From Clostridia bacterium (GTDB taxonomy: Bacteria > Bacillota_A > Clostridia > Oscillospirales > Acutalibacteraceae), in assembly GCA_024699005.1 (NCBI GenBank), contig JAILQN010000116.1, positions 1 through 21,179 of the forward strand: a stretch of DNA of 21,179 nt, written 5' to 3'. The translations under genes were made by a program, and so were the position numbers. Position 1 is the first letter of the stretch, and every line of letters starts with the position of its first letter. The notes under the pieces were generated by a model. That model was given only the letters and a program-made list of their open reading frames with translations, had not been told where the DNA came from and did no database searches. Shown here in pieces: positions 14,938 to 21,179 of this stretch.

Positions 14938-15621
14938 TCAGTTTCTCTGTACAGACACTTTCATCTTTGTAAAAACGTCCTTCGCGGAAGGAGTCAGGAT
15001 AGCTCCGTGCGGAAGCGTGACCTTGTCCGCGCCGTCCTTTACAAGGCCCAGTGCGATCTCCTCGGTGATCACACTGCCGGGATTGGGCTGACCGTTTCCG
15101 CGGGGAACCGTGACGGGCGCCGGCTGATGCTTCGCCGGTTTTACAGGCACCTCCGCGGGCTTGTACATACGGGCCTCGGTCATCATTTTGACTCCGAAGC
15201 CCGAAAGCTTGCGCACGTAACCCTCTATCTCGGCGTAAAGAGCCGTGCTGCCCTTGCCGGCGAAGGCTCTGTGGGGCAGTCCGCTCTCCAGCAGCAGGAC
15301 CGGCTTGCCGTTGAGAAGCGCCTGTATCACGGCGCAGCACGCCGCGTCGGTGGGCCGCGCCAGGGCGATGTCGCAAAGCTGCGTAAGCGTCAGCTCCGCG
15401 ATAATGACCTTGGAGTAAGGCGCGATATAACGGCCGCATTCGTAATCTTCTATCCCGCACAGAGTCGTAAGCTCGCAGATCTCCCGCGGGACCTTGGATG
15501 TATCGCCGATGACAAGCACCTTCTCGGCGCCGGGTGCCGCGCAGGTCTGCTGCTTCGGCGTCGCGGCAAGAATCTGCGCGGTTACCTCTTCGACAATGCG
15601 CCGTAAATCATTCTCATTCAT
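14938..15621 (-). CDS. Eut-operon flavoprotein-like protein of unknown function
   Basis: This 227-aa protein resembles the conserved uncharacterised protein found in Firmicutes eut operons (I recall it as the TIGR02536 family). Residues 1-20 form an amphipathic helix of the encapsulation-peptide type (NENDLRRIVEEVTAQIL). A flavoprotein-like core (EKVLVIGDTSKVP, then APYSKVIIAELTLTQLCDIA and NGKPVLLLESGLPH) is followed by a Pro-rich linker (about 155-185). A C-terminal module, LPHGAILTPSAKDVF, is also present near the N-terminus of EutT. The ATG at 15619-15621 has AGGTGA six bases upstream and starts one base after the pduL stop. The likely role is inside the shell, with no reaction assignable. 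Confidence 0.8.
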   Translation of the reverse strand: MNENDLRRIVEEVTAQILAATPKQQTCAAPGAEKVLVIGDTSKVPREICELTTLCGIEDYECGRYIAPYSKVIIAELTLTQLCDIALARPTDAACCAVIQALLNGKPVLLLESGLPHRAFAGKGSTALYAEIEGYVRKLSGFGVKMMTEARMYKPAEVPVKPAKHQPAPVTVPRGNGQPNPGSVITEEIALGLVKDGADKVTLPHGAILTPSAKDVFTKMKVSVQRN

Positions 15622-15622
15622 T

Positions 15623-16297
15623 TTATTCACCTGTTACCTGAACAATAACTCCCGTCGTGGACGAGTCCACCATAGCAGCGTTCGCCTCGTCAAAATCGAT
15701 ATGCATAGCGAGCTTCGCCGGATCCTTGACCCGGACTATCACGCTTTCGAGGGTGATCGGGCGCTCGGTTTCAAGGCGGACGCAAAGACGCTGACCGTTC
15801 TTTACGCCGTATCGTTCGGCGTCCGCCGGAGTCATATGCACGTGCGCCCGGGCGATCATCGCGCATTCCTTCGCTTCCAATATGCCCTTGGGGCCGATTA
15901 TGAGAATATCCTCGGCGCCGCTGAGTTCTCCGGAGAGTTTGAGCGGCAGCTTCATACCGAGCGTTCTCGCGTCCGTCTGGGACAGTTCCACCTGTACGTG
16001 CGGCCGGGGCGGACCGAGCACGGCAACGTTCGCGAATTCGCCCTTGCCGGTCACCAGCTTGACGCGCTCCTCCGAGAGATATTCTCCCGGTTGACTCAGA
16101 TCGCGTTTTTTCGTCAGCCTGTACCCCTTGCCGAAGAGCGTTTCCACCGCTTCCTTGGTCAGGTGCACGTGCCGCGCCGATATCTCGACAGGTATCGGAT
16201 CCGGGCATCCGCGACGCGCGCATGTCCCGCCGCCCAGTTCCCGCGTCACGACGGCGGCGACGATGTCTCTTATGTCTTTTTCACTGTAGTAATTCAT
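15623..16297 (-). CDS. pduL: Phosphate acyltransferase PduL (EutD-type role)
   Basis: PduL converts acetyl-CoA and phosphate to acetyl phosphate and CoA, recycling CoA inside the microcompartment. The 224-aa protein has an N-terminal encapsulation helix (YSEKDIRDIVAAVVTREL, 4-21). Two beta-barrel domains follow, with the histidine motifs SARHVHL (H43, H45) and ARAHVHMTPADAERYG, which bind the two zinc ions, and a final MHIDFDEANA segment. It stands where EutD (Pta type) would be in enterobacteria. It begins seven bases after eutT, with a GAGGAAGG site at the eutT stop. No acetate kinase gene is in the window. Confidence 0.95.
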   Translation of the reverse strand: MNYYSEKDIRDIVAAVVTRELGGGTCARRGCPDPIPVEISARHVHLTKEAVETLFGKGYRLTKKRDLSQPGEYLSEERVKLVTGKGEFANVAVLGPPRPHVQVELSQTDARTLGMKLPLKLSGELSGAEDILIIGPKGILEAKECAMIARAHVHMTPADAERYGVKNGQRLCVRLETERPITLESVIVRVKDPAKLAMHIDFDEANAAMVDSSTTGVIVQVTGE

Positions 16298-16304
16298 GCC
16301 TTCC

Positions 16305-17060
16305 TCATTTCTCCGAGAGCGTACGGCAAAGAATTATGTAAACGCAGCTTGACAGACGGTTCAGCGCTTCGATTATATCGAGCCTTGAGCAACAGCCGTG
16401 TTCGTTTGTAAAGGCGTGCGCCGCGGCAAGCTCCGTTTCGCGGACCTGGGTTCGAAGCGCATTAAGGCTGACGCACAGCTTTCCCATCCGATAACTCGGA
16501 ACGGGATGATCTATGCCGAAGGCCGCTTTCACGTTCTGCGAATCCCGGCGTATCTGCACACTGCCCATATTAAGGAGCTTTATCTCCTTGAGCGGCTCGT
16601 CCCTGACTTCCGCGGAGACTATCGTACGCACAAAGGCGAGAAGTTCCTCCAGATCGGCGGTAACGCGGTGTTTTTTCTCCTCCTCGGCAATGACCTGAGT
16701 CTCCATTATCTTCGCCTGCAGGGAATCCAGCTTTCCGCGGAAAGCTATCTGCAGATCGGTCTTCGGGACCAGCATATTGCCCCGCAGGTGCGTCATTATC
16801 TCGCCCTTGTCCGTCTGCTCCATGCCCGTCGCGGCGTTTACGTAGACCGGTTTTCCCTCGCGTCGCGGTATGGGCGTGCGGGTCATGGTATCAGGGCCGC
16901 GTTCGCTCTCGGTCAGATATACAGTCTCCAGCCCCTGCTCGCGGATAAAGTCCTTCGCGGCAGGGGTGAGCACCGTATCCGGCTCGATGATCACACGGTT
17001 CGACTTGCTGCGGGTCCAGTGGGCTCGCAGTTCAACGTCGGTCAGTATCCTTGTTGCCAT
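16305..17060 (-). CDS. eutT: EutT-type cob(I)alamin adenosyltransferase
   Basis: EutT adenosylates cobalamin to make the coenzyme B12 needed by ethanolamine ammonia-lyase. The 251-aa product aligns over its length with EutT as I know it: an N-terminal LTPAAKD module (31-37), then THLRGNMLVPKTDLQIAFRGKLDS, and the C-terminal helix LRTQVRETELAAAHAF...DIIEALNRLSSCVYI. The Cys-Cys-x-x-Cys metal motif of the Salmonella enzyme, expected before THL, is absent (YVNAATGMEQTDKGEIM there). This resembles the type reported for Listeria. It presumably receives reduced cobalamin from PduS. The ribosome site (GAAGGGAAA) lies rather far from the ATG. Confidence 0.92.
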   Translation of the reverse strand: MATRILTDVELRAHWTRSKSNRVIIEPDTVLTPAAKDFIREQGLETVYLTESERGPDTMTRTPIPRREGKPVYVNAATGMEQTDKGEIMTHLRGNMLVPKTDLQIAFRGKLDSLQAKIMETQVIAEEEKKHRVTADLEELLAFVRTIVSAEVRDEPLKEIKLLNMGSVQIRRDSQNVKAAFGIDHPVPSYRMGKLCVSLNALRTQVRETELAAAHAFTNEHGCCSRLDIIEALNRLSSCVYIILCRTLSEK

Positions 17061-17101
17061 AGTTCAGCATTTCCCTTCTGATTATTCGGAAAGGAAAACG
17101 A

Positions 17102-17395
17102 TCACTTATCGCCGGTCGAAAGTGTGGGAAGGATATACTCCACGTCGTCGTGGGGCCTGGGGATCACGTGTACGCTTATGAGTTCGCCCACGCGTGATGC
17201 GGCTGCAGCGCCCGCGTCCGTAGCGGCCTTGACCGCACCGACGTCGCCGCGCACCATGACGGTCACAAGACCGCCGCCCACGTGCACCTTGCCGATAAGC
17301 TTGACGTTAGCTGCCTTGACCATGGCGTCCGCGGCTTCGATACTGCCGACCAGCCCCTTCGTTTCGATCATGCCGAGTGCCTGTAAAGTTGCCAT
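17102..17395 (-). CDS. eutM: BMC-H shell protein EutM, copy 2 in transcription order
   Basis: This 97-aa hexamer-forming shell protein is a main facet component. The sequence [20 protein letters not shown], the pore loop GKVHVGGGL and the end [15 protein letters not shown] are typical EutM. It differs from the neighbouring copy (17496-17789) at only three residues: V versus T in RGD(V/T)GAV, S versus N and G versus S near the end (TLSTGDK versus TLNTSDK). The ATG at 17393-17395 has GGAGG at the usual distance; an in-frame upstream extension is not conserved in the family. The recent duplication may raise the dose of the main shell tile. Confidence 0.96.
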   Translation of the reverse strand: MATLQALGMIETKGLVGSIEAADAMVKAANVKLIGKVHVGGGLVTVMVRGDVGAVKAATDAGAAAASRVGELISVHVIPRPHDDVEYILPTLSTGDK

Positions 17396-17460
17396 TTCTG
17401 TTTCCTCCGTTTTGTGAGTGCTCCTGTCTGAGCGTCGGAACTGCAGCCTTGATACGGGCG

Positions 17461-17495
17461 CAGATCTCAACGCTCAAAGCTCAGGACTCAAAACT
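17461..17495 (-). repeat. Heptamer array directly after the first eutM stop
   Basis: Reading the minus strand from the base after the stop codon: AGTTTTG, AGTCCTG, AGCTTTG, AGCGTTG, AGATCTG. These are five 7-bp units starting AG and mostly ending TG, filling the first third of the 100-bp gap between the two eutM genes. Confidence 0.75.
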
Positions 17496-17789
17496 TTATT
17501 TGTCGCTTGTGTTGAGCGTCGGGAGAATATACTCCACGTCGTCATGCGGCCTGGGGATCACGTGTACGCTTATAAGTTCGCCCACGCGCGAAGCTGCCGC
17601 CGCGCCCGCGTCGGTCGCCGCTTTGACGGCTCCGGTATCGCCGCGGACCATAACGGTCACAAGACCGCCGCCGACGTGCACCTTGCCGATAAGCTTGACG
17701 TTAGCAGCCTTGACCATGGCGTCCGCCGCTTCGATACTGCCGACAAGTCCTTTTGTCTCGATCATGCCGAGTGCCTGTAAAGTTGCCAT
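17496..17789 (-). CDS. eutM: BMC-H shell protein EutM, copy 1 in transcription order
   Basis: This is the first of two tandem EutM genes, 97 aa, with the same BMC-H fold and GGG pore loop as its twin. The nucleotide sequences share long identical runs at the start and middle but differ at several synonymous sites, so the duplication is recent but not brand-new, or is kept similar by gene conversion. The ATG at 17787-17789 follows TTGGAGGAAATAGAA, nearly the same leader as its twin, so the ribosome site was duplicated too. It lies 59 bases after eutE. Confidence 0.96.
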   Translation of the reverse strand: MATLQALGMIETKGLVGSIEAADAMVKAANVKLIGKVHVGGGLVTVMVRGDTGAVKAATDAGAAAASRVGELISVHVIPRPHDDVEYILPTLNTSDK

Positions 17790-17848
17790 TTCTATTTCCT
17801 CCAAGGGTTTAATTTGATTATTTAAAAGGATTTCTCCTTATTACCTGA

Positions 17849-19327
17849 TCATTGATTGCCGAGCCGGAGCAGTACCGCCCGTGTAATAGCCTCTATATCG
17901 CTGCGGGAAAGTCCCGAAGCAGCTTTTTCGTCTCTCGCACCGTAAGAAGAAGGTGCCGCGCCTCTCAGGTCGCTCAGCTCGCTCAGACCCACGGCGACGC
18001 GCCTTATGTTTATAAGGTTGAGCGGAGTGATATTGTCCGAAGTCGCGCTGCCGCCAACGGCTCCGCAGCCCAGAGTCAGCGCAGGGGGCAGGCCCGTGGT
18101 GGCACCGACGCCGCCCAGAGCTCCGGGAGTGTTCACAAGGAGCCTTGAAACCGGCTTTTTGAGTGCGAACTCACGGATAACGGCCTTGTCCTGAGAGTGG
18201 ATGGTCATCGTATGGCCTCTGCCCTCGTTATAAAGGATCTCCATACAGCGCACACAGGCGGCTTCCCAGTCCTTTTCCACGTAAAATGCAAGTATGGGAC
18301 AGAGTTTCTCGCGGGAGTATGGATTGTCCTTGCCGACGGTCGTCTGTCGCGAGATCAGCACACGGGTGCCGGACGGGATGGATATGTTCGCCATTTCCGC
18401 GATCTTCTGAGCGCTGCGCCCGACGATCTTCGGGTTCATGGTACCGTTTGCGCGCATTATGAACGCCCCGACCTTTTTGCTCTCCTCCTCCGAAAGGAAG
18501 TAGCCGCCCTGACGTTTTGCCTCCTCGATAACGCGGTCGCTGATGCATTCCTCGGTAACTATGCTCTGCTCGCTGGCGCAGATAGTACCGTTGTCGAAGG
18601 TCTTCGAATCGAATATCCTGCGGATGGCTGTCGGGATATCGGCGGATTTTTCTATGAAAGACGGTCCGTTGCCGGGACCCACGCCCAGAGCCGGATTTCC
18701 CGAAGAATAAGCCGCGCGGACCATGGCTTCGCCGCCGGTAGCGAGGATTATGCCTATATCGGGATGCTTCAGCAGCGCGGAAGTCCCCTCCTGAGACGGC
18801 ACGGTGACGCACTGGACTATCCCTTCGGGAGCTCCCGCCGCCCTGGCTGCAGCCGCGACCACCTCGAAGGTCGCGAGGATGCAGTTCTTCGCGCCGGGGT
18901 GCGGGGATATCACTATCGCGTTGCCGCTTTTCAGGCAGATAAGACTCTTGTACATTACCGTGGACGTGGGGTTGGTCGACGGTATCAGCACCGCGACCAC
19001 GCCCATGGGCACGCCGATCTCGGTTATGCCCTTTTCGGGTATCTCGCGCAGGACGCCGACCGTTTTCATGTCCTTTATGTATTCATAGGTCATGGTGCTG
19101 CCGAGTTTGTTCTTCAGCACTTTGTCCTCGCGTACGCCGAAGCCGGTCTCCTCCACAGCCATGGCAGCCAGTCTGTCGGCGTTGGCGGCGCAGGCTTCGG
19201 CTACGGCCTTGCAGATCGAATCCACCCTGCTCTGATCGAAAAGAGCGTACTCGCGTTGAGCCGCCTTGGCTTTGGCGACGAGATTTCGCACTTCCTGTAT
19301 AGATTGCAGATCTCTGTCAAACTCCAT
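17849..19327 (-). CDS. eutE: CoA-acylating acetaldehyde dehydrogenase EutE
   Basis: EutE converts acetaldehyde, CoA and NAD+ to acetyl-CoA and NADH inside the shell. The 492-aa protein has the aldehyde dehydrogenase fold with nucleophile C250 in FDNGTICASEQS, the GVGPGNGPSF loop, and the IPSTNPTST motif for CoA/NAD. After the enzyme ends (near LSELSDLRG, about 457) comes a linker rich in Ser/Ala and a final amphipathic helix, SGLSRSDIEAITRAVLLRLG, an encapsulation peptide at the C-terminus. The ATG at 19325-19327 follows a GGGGGG-type ribosome site. The reading frame stays open for 118 codons upstream, but that part runs through eutL in another frame and is not used. Confidence 0.95.
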   Translation of the reverse strand: MEFDRDLQSIQEVRNLVAKAKAAQREYALFDQSRVDSICKAVAEACAANADRLAAMAVEETGFGVREDKVLKNKLGSTMTYEYIKDMKTVGVLREIPEKGITEIGVPMGVVAVLIPSTNPTSTVMYKSLICLKSGNAIVISPHPGAKNCILATFEVVAAAARAAGAPEGIVQCVTVPSQEGTSALLKHPDIGIILATGGEAMVRAAYSSGNPALGVGPGNGPSFIEKSADIPTAIRRIFDSKTFDNGTICASEQSIVTEECISDRVIEEAKRQGGYFLSEEESKKVGAFIMRANGTMNPKIVGRSAQKIAEMANISIPSGTRVLISRQTTVGKDNPYSREKLCPILAFYVEKDWEAACVRCMEILYNEGRGHTMTIHSQDKAVIREFALKKPVSRLLVNTPGALGGVGATTGLPPALTLGCGAVGGSATSDNITPLNLINIRRVAVGLSELSDLRGAAPSSYGARDEKAASGLSRSDIEAITRAVLLRLGNQ

Positions 19328-19346
19328 CTGCGTTCCCCCCTGTTTA

Positions 19347-19402
19347 TGAGCTTTGAGTTTTGAACTTAGAACTTGGAACTTGGAACTTGGAACTTGGAAC
19401 TT
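19347..19402. repeat. Heptamer array between eutL and eutE
   Basis: Eight contiguous 7-bp units on the plus strand: TGAGCTT, TGAGTTT, TGAACTT, AGAACTT, then GGAACTT four times. The array begins two bases after the eutL stop and fills most of the 77-bp gap. Units become more degenerate towards eutE. Confidence 0.95.
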
Positions 19403-19404
19403 AT

Positions 19405-20058
19405 TTAACACCCGAAGGGCGTCGCCGCTATCTCCCGGACTTTTTCCGCGAAGGCTGCACAGGCGGCCTTGCACGCGGACTGTTCGCCCGTGAGCAGTCC
19501 CCCCGCAAAGTTGGTCTCTGTGGGCGGACCGTAAAACACCCTGAGTTCCACTTCCGCAGCCTTGAGAGCCGCGTCGAGACCGACCATCGCCTCCACAGGC
19601 GGCGCGATAAGATACGCCATAGCCGTCCCCTCCGGGACCTCCGCCATCTTTGAGAGATACGAGCCCGTGCGGGATATGCACTGAGCGAAATAGACTACGG
19701 AATCGTCCTCGTTCGCGCTGTAGAACGTCGCGTCCTCCCGGGCGTAGCGCACGGCAGCGTCAAGACCGCTTTTCACCTCCGCCGGATCCTCGCCGGACAA
19801 CACGCCGATGAATTCGCCGGCGAGCTTCGTGCTGGCGTTGGATGAGCCCGCGTACATGCTTCTGGCGTAGGCGACCTGTACGTTCGCTTTCTTCGTCGCC
19901 TCGTCCAGAGCCGCGTAGGACACGTCGTCGCAGTCGGTGGTTATGAAGCCCAGGCTGCGGTGCTCCGGCGGCAGGTCGAGCCTTTTAAGAAGCATTGGGT
20001 CGGCGTTCGGAAGCATCTGAACGCTCAGAACAGTTGTTCTTACGGCGTCTCCGGTCAT
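19405..20058 (-). CDS. eutL: BMC-T shell protein EutL
   Basis: This is a trimeric tandem-BMC shell protein with a gated pore that is known to open, and to bind ethanolamine in some homologues. The 217-aa length equals the family norm. Diagnostic segments are PPEHRSLGFITTDCDDVSY (31-49), ARSMYAGSSNA, VVYFAQCISRTGSYL, AMAYLIAPPVEAMVGLDAALKAA and CKAACAAFAEKVREIA. The ATG at 20056-20058 follows a GGGAGA site. Both flanks carry heptamer arrays, which is unusual for an operon whose other genes overlap or nearly touch. Confidence 0.96.
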   Translation of the reverse strand: MTGDAVRTTVLSVQMLPNADPMLLKRLDLPPEHRSLGFITTDCDDVSYAALDEATKKANVQVAYARSMYAGSSNASTKLAGEFIGVLSGEDPAEVKSGLDAAVRYAREDATFYSANEDDSVVYFAQCISRTGSYLSKMAEVPEGTAMAYLIAPPVEAMVGLDAALKAAEVELRVFYGPPTETNFAGGLLTGEQSACKAACAAFAEKVREIAATPFGC

Positions 20059-20084
20059 TTTCGGTCTCCCTGCGTGTTGGGTGT

Positions 20085-20140
20085 TGAGTTTGGAATTCAG
20101 AACTTGGAACTTGGAACTTAGAACTTAGAACTTGGAACTA
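20085..20140. repeat. Heptamer array between eutC and eutL, including the eutC stop
   Basis: Eight contiguous 7-bp units on the plus strand: TGAGTTT, GGAATTC, AGAACTT, GGAACTT, GGAACTT, AGAACTT, AGAACTT, GGAACTA. The last three bases of the final unit are the complement of the eutC TAG stop codon, so the array and the gene end join without a gap. Length (56 bp) and unit number equal the eutL-eutE array. Confidence 0.95.
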
Positions 20141-21013
20141 TTTAACCAATTCCACTCCGCTGGCCTTCTGCTGAAGGATCATCTCTATCACTTCCGTGAT
20201 ATAAGCGCCGGCTTCGACCGCCGTAAGACCGTCCTTGTGTATATTGGACACTACAGTCCTTTTAGATTCGGGTATGCCGGGATGCGCATCGTAAACTATG
20301 TAAGCGCTCATACTCTCGGCGGTAGCGAGCCCGGGACGTTCGCCCAGCAGCACGCAGACCACCTTCGCGCCCAGAATATCGGCGACGTGATCCTCCGCTC
20401 CCACACGCCCGAAGCGCAGAAAGAACGGAGTCCCGACTTTGAGCCCCTTCGCGGTAAGCCCCTCGGTAAGTATCGGCAGGATGCGCTCGAGGTTCGCTTC
20501 GATCGCAGAGGAACTGAGTCCGTCGGACGCATATATCTGGACGTCCGGCTCATGCACGCATTTTTCGCGTATGGTCTTTTCCGCCTCGGGACTGAGCCTG
20601 CGCCCCAGATCGGGCCTTGTTACGTAAGTATCCTTATCCTCACATTGCGTCTGCACGCTGAAAAGCCCCATTCTGTCGATGAGCGCGGGATCGACGTCCG
20701 TGAACACGGCGTCTCTCGCCTTTGCGTGGTCGGCGCGAAGGGTCAGCATAGTGACAGTGTTGAGGCGCGGGCCGCTCCTGCCCACGCCGATGCGCGCGGT
20801 GGTGCGCTTTTTCATACGCGCGAGAGCTTCCGGATCGCGGGGATTTTCCAGCAGCGTTTTCTTCTTGAACTCCGGCGATGCGATGTCCTCCGTCAGGACG
20901 ACGCCCCCGTGCGCGGCGTCCCCACCGGGCTTCGCCGCTGCGGATATAAGGTTTTCGTCTCTGATCCGGCGAACTATCTCGTCCGCGATCCTGTCTATAA
21001 GCTGTTGGTCCAT
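20138..21013 (-). CDS. eutC: Ethanolamine ammonia-lyase small subunit EutC
   Basis: With EutB, this subunit forms the adenosylcobalamin-dependent lyase that converts ethanolamine to acetaldehyde and ammonia. The 291-aa protein matches EutC through IGVGRSGPRLNTVTML, DKDTYVTRPDLGRRL, PDVQIYASDGLSS, LKVGTPFFLRFGRV, LGAKVVCVLLGERPGL and QKASGVELVK. Residues 1-20 (MDQQLIDRIADEIVRRIRDE) form an amphipathic encapsulation-type helix. Two ATGs in tandem (21016 and 21013) are possible starts; the second gives the family-like MDQQ. Neither has a visible ribosome site, and the frame stays open to the window edge through a repeat-like element. EutB is expected just beyond the edge. Confidence 0.95.
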   Translation of the reverse strand: MDQQLIDRIADEIVRRIRDENLISAAAKPGGDAAHGGVVLTEDIASPEFKKKTLLENPRDPEALARMKKRTTARIGVGRSGPRLNTVTMLTLRADHAKARDAVFTDVDPALIDRMGLFSVQTQCEDKDTYVTRPDLGRRLSPEAEKTIREKCVHEPDVQIYASDGLSSSAIEANLERILPILTEGLTAKGLKVGTPFFLRFGRVGAEDHVADILGAKVVCVLLGERPGLATAESMSAYIVYDAHPGIPESKRTVVSNIHKDGLTAVEAGAYITEVIEMILQQKASGVELVK

Positions 21014-21040
21014 CATATGTGTTTTGAGTATTGAGCTTAG

Positions 21041-21179
21041 GTAAGCACTGATTAATTCTTGTGCATACATCTTGCCGGCTCTTTTTCCGGCATCTGTCAC
21101 AAAAATGCTCGTTAATACACAAAGTATTGCCTGCGCTTTTTGTTTCAGCTGCCGAAAAAATATCTCGGCAATCTGCATA
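21041..21179. repeat. Hairpin-rich non-coding element before eutC
   Basis: This stretch holds three perfect inverted repeats: TGCCGG/CCGGCA (21073-21092), AATAC/GTATT (21114-21128) and TGCCGA/TCGGCA (21150-21170). The two outer hairpins share the TGCCGR stem. The text style is more AT-rich than the genes around it. It resembles small dispersed intergenic elements I recall from gut Clostridia, but only one copy is visible here and its far end is outside the window. Confidence 0.5.

Noticed and set aside
19328..19681. 118-codon upstream extension of the EutE frame
   Set aside because: It reads through eutL in another frame and through the heptamer array, giving the repeat peptide KFQVPSSKFQV. 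The family-like start with a ribosome site is at 19327.
21014..21178. N-terminal extension of EutC through the hairpin element
   Set aside because: The added residues do not resemble EutC and the segment is a structured non-coding element; the frame is open by chance.
21017..21179. Cobalamin riboswitch or EutV-type antiterminator hairpins before eutC
   Set aside because: I find no B12-box-like sequence and no AGCAA-type loops in the hairpins; the loops are A/T-rich. The true operon leader is probably outside the window.
1..21179. tRNA, rRNA, transposase, integrase or phage genes
   Set aside because: I looked for typical signatures and saw none. The only mobile-like signals are the short repeats and the element before eutC.

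Overview
The window (21,179 bp, moderate GC) looks like chromosomal DNA of an anaerobic gut-type Clostridia bacterium, probably of the Oscillospiraceae/Ruminococcaceae group. The evidence is a dockerin-type module with the DARxxLRxSAKL signature, choline-binding-like wall repeats, clear AGGAGG ribosome sites, a Firmicutes-style ethanolamine microcompartment locus, and consensus sigma-70/sigma-A promoters. Almost every gene is on the minus strand; the single plus-strand gene is a GH127-like glycosidase.

Left part (1-6900): the 5' part of pckA (PEP carboxykinase) runs off the left edge. Next come a secreted M15 D,D-carboxypeptidase-like protein with a dockerin-type module, and guaB (IMP dehydrogenase of the bacterial lineage that also supplied the Tritrichomonas enzyme). 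A 372-bp divergent region follows, with two promoters, a heptamer repeat array and a structured leader. The plus-strand GH127-like gene comes next, converging on a LicC-like choline-phosphate cytidylyltransferase gene that has its own strong promoter.

Middle (6879-11835): four tightly packed minus-strand genes are transcribed in the order Gfo/Idh/MocA oxidoreductase, an unrecognised 574-aa protein that may be an alpha/alpha-toroid enzyme, a calcineurin-like phosphoesterase, and a secreted glycerophosphodiester phosphodiesterase. They look like one catabolic operon of unknown substrate.

Right part (11905-21179): an ethanolamine-utilisation bacterial microcompartment (BMC) operon, in transcription order eutC, eutL, eutE, two near-identical eutM copies, eutT, pduL, a flavoprotein-like Eut protein, eutN, pduS, pduT, eutS, eutP. 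EutC (with EutB, presumably beyond the right edge) splits ethanolamine to acetaldehyde. EutE makes acetyl-CoA and NADH, and PduL makes acetyl phosphate and regenerates CoA. EutT and PduS maintain adenosylcobalamin, and PduT with its predicted Fe-S pore could pass electrons across the shell. EutL, EutM, EutS, EutN and PduT form the shell. EutA, EutB, EutH, an alcohol dehydrogenase and the EutV/W regulators are not in the window.

The most striking non-coding signal is a family of 7-bp-period repeats (unit roughly AGTTCCA / GGAACTT) that sits directly after stop codons in the eut operon, in the divergent region near guaB, and apparently inside or at the end of two coding regions. A separate hairpin-rich element lies directly before eutC.
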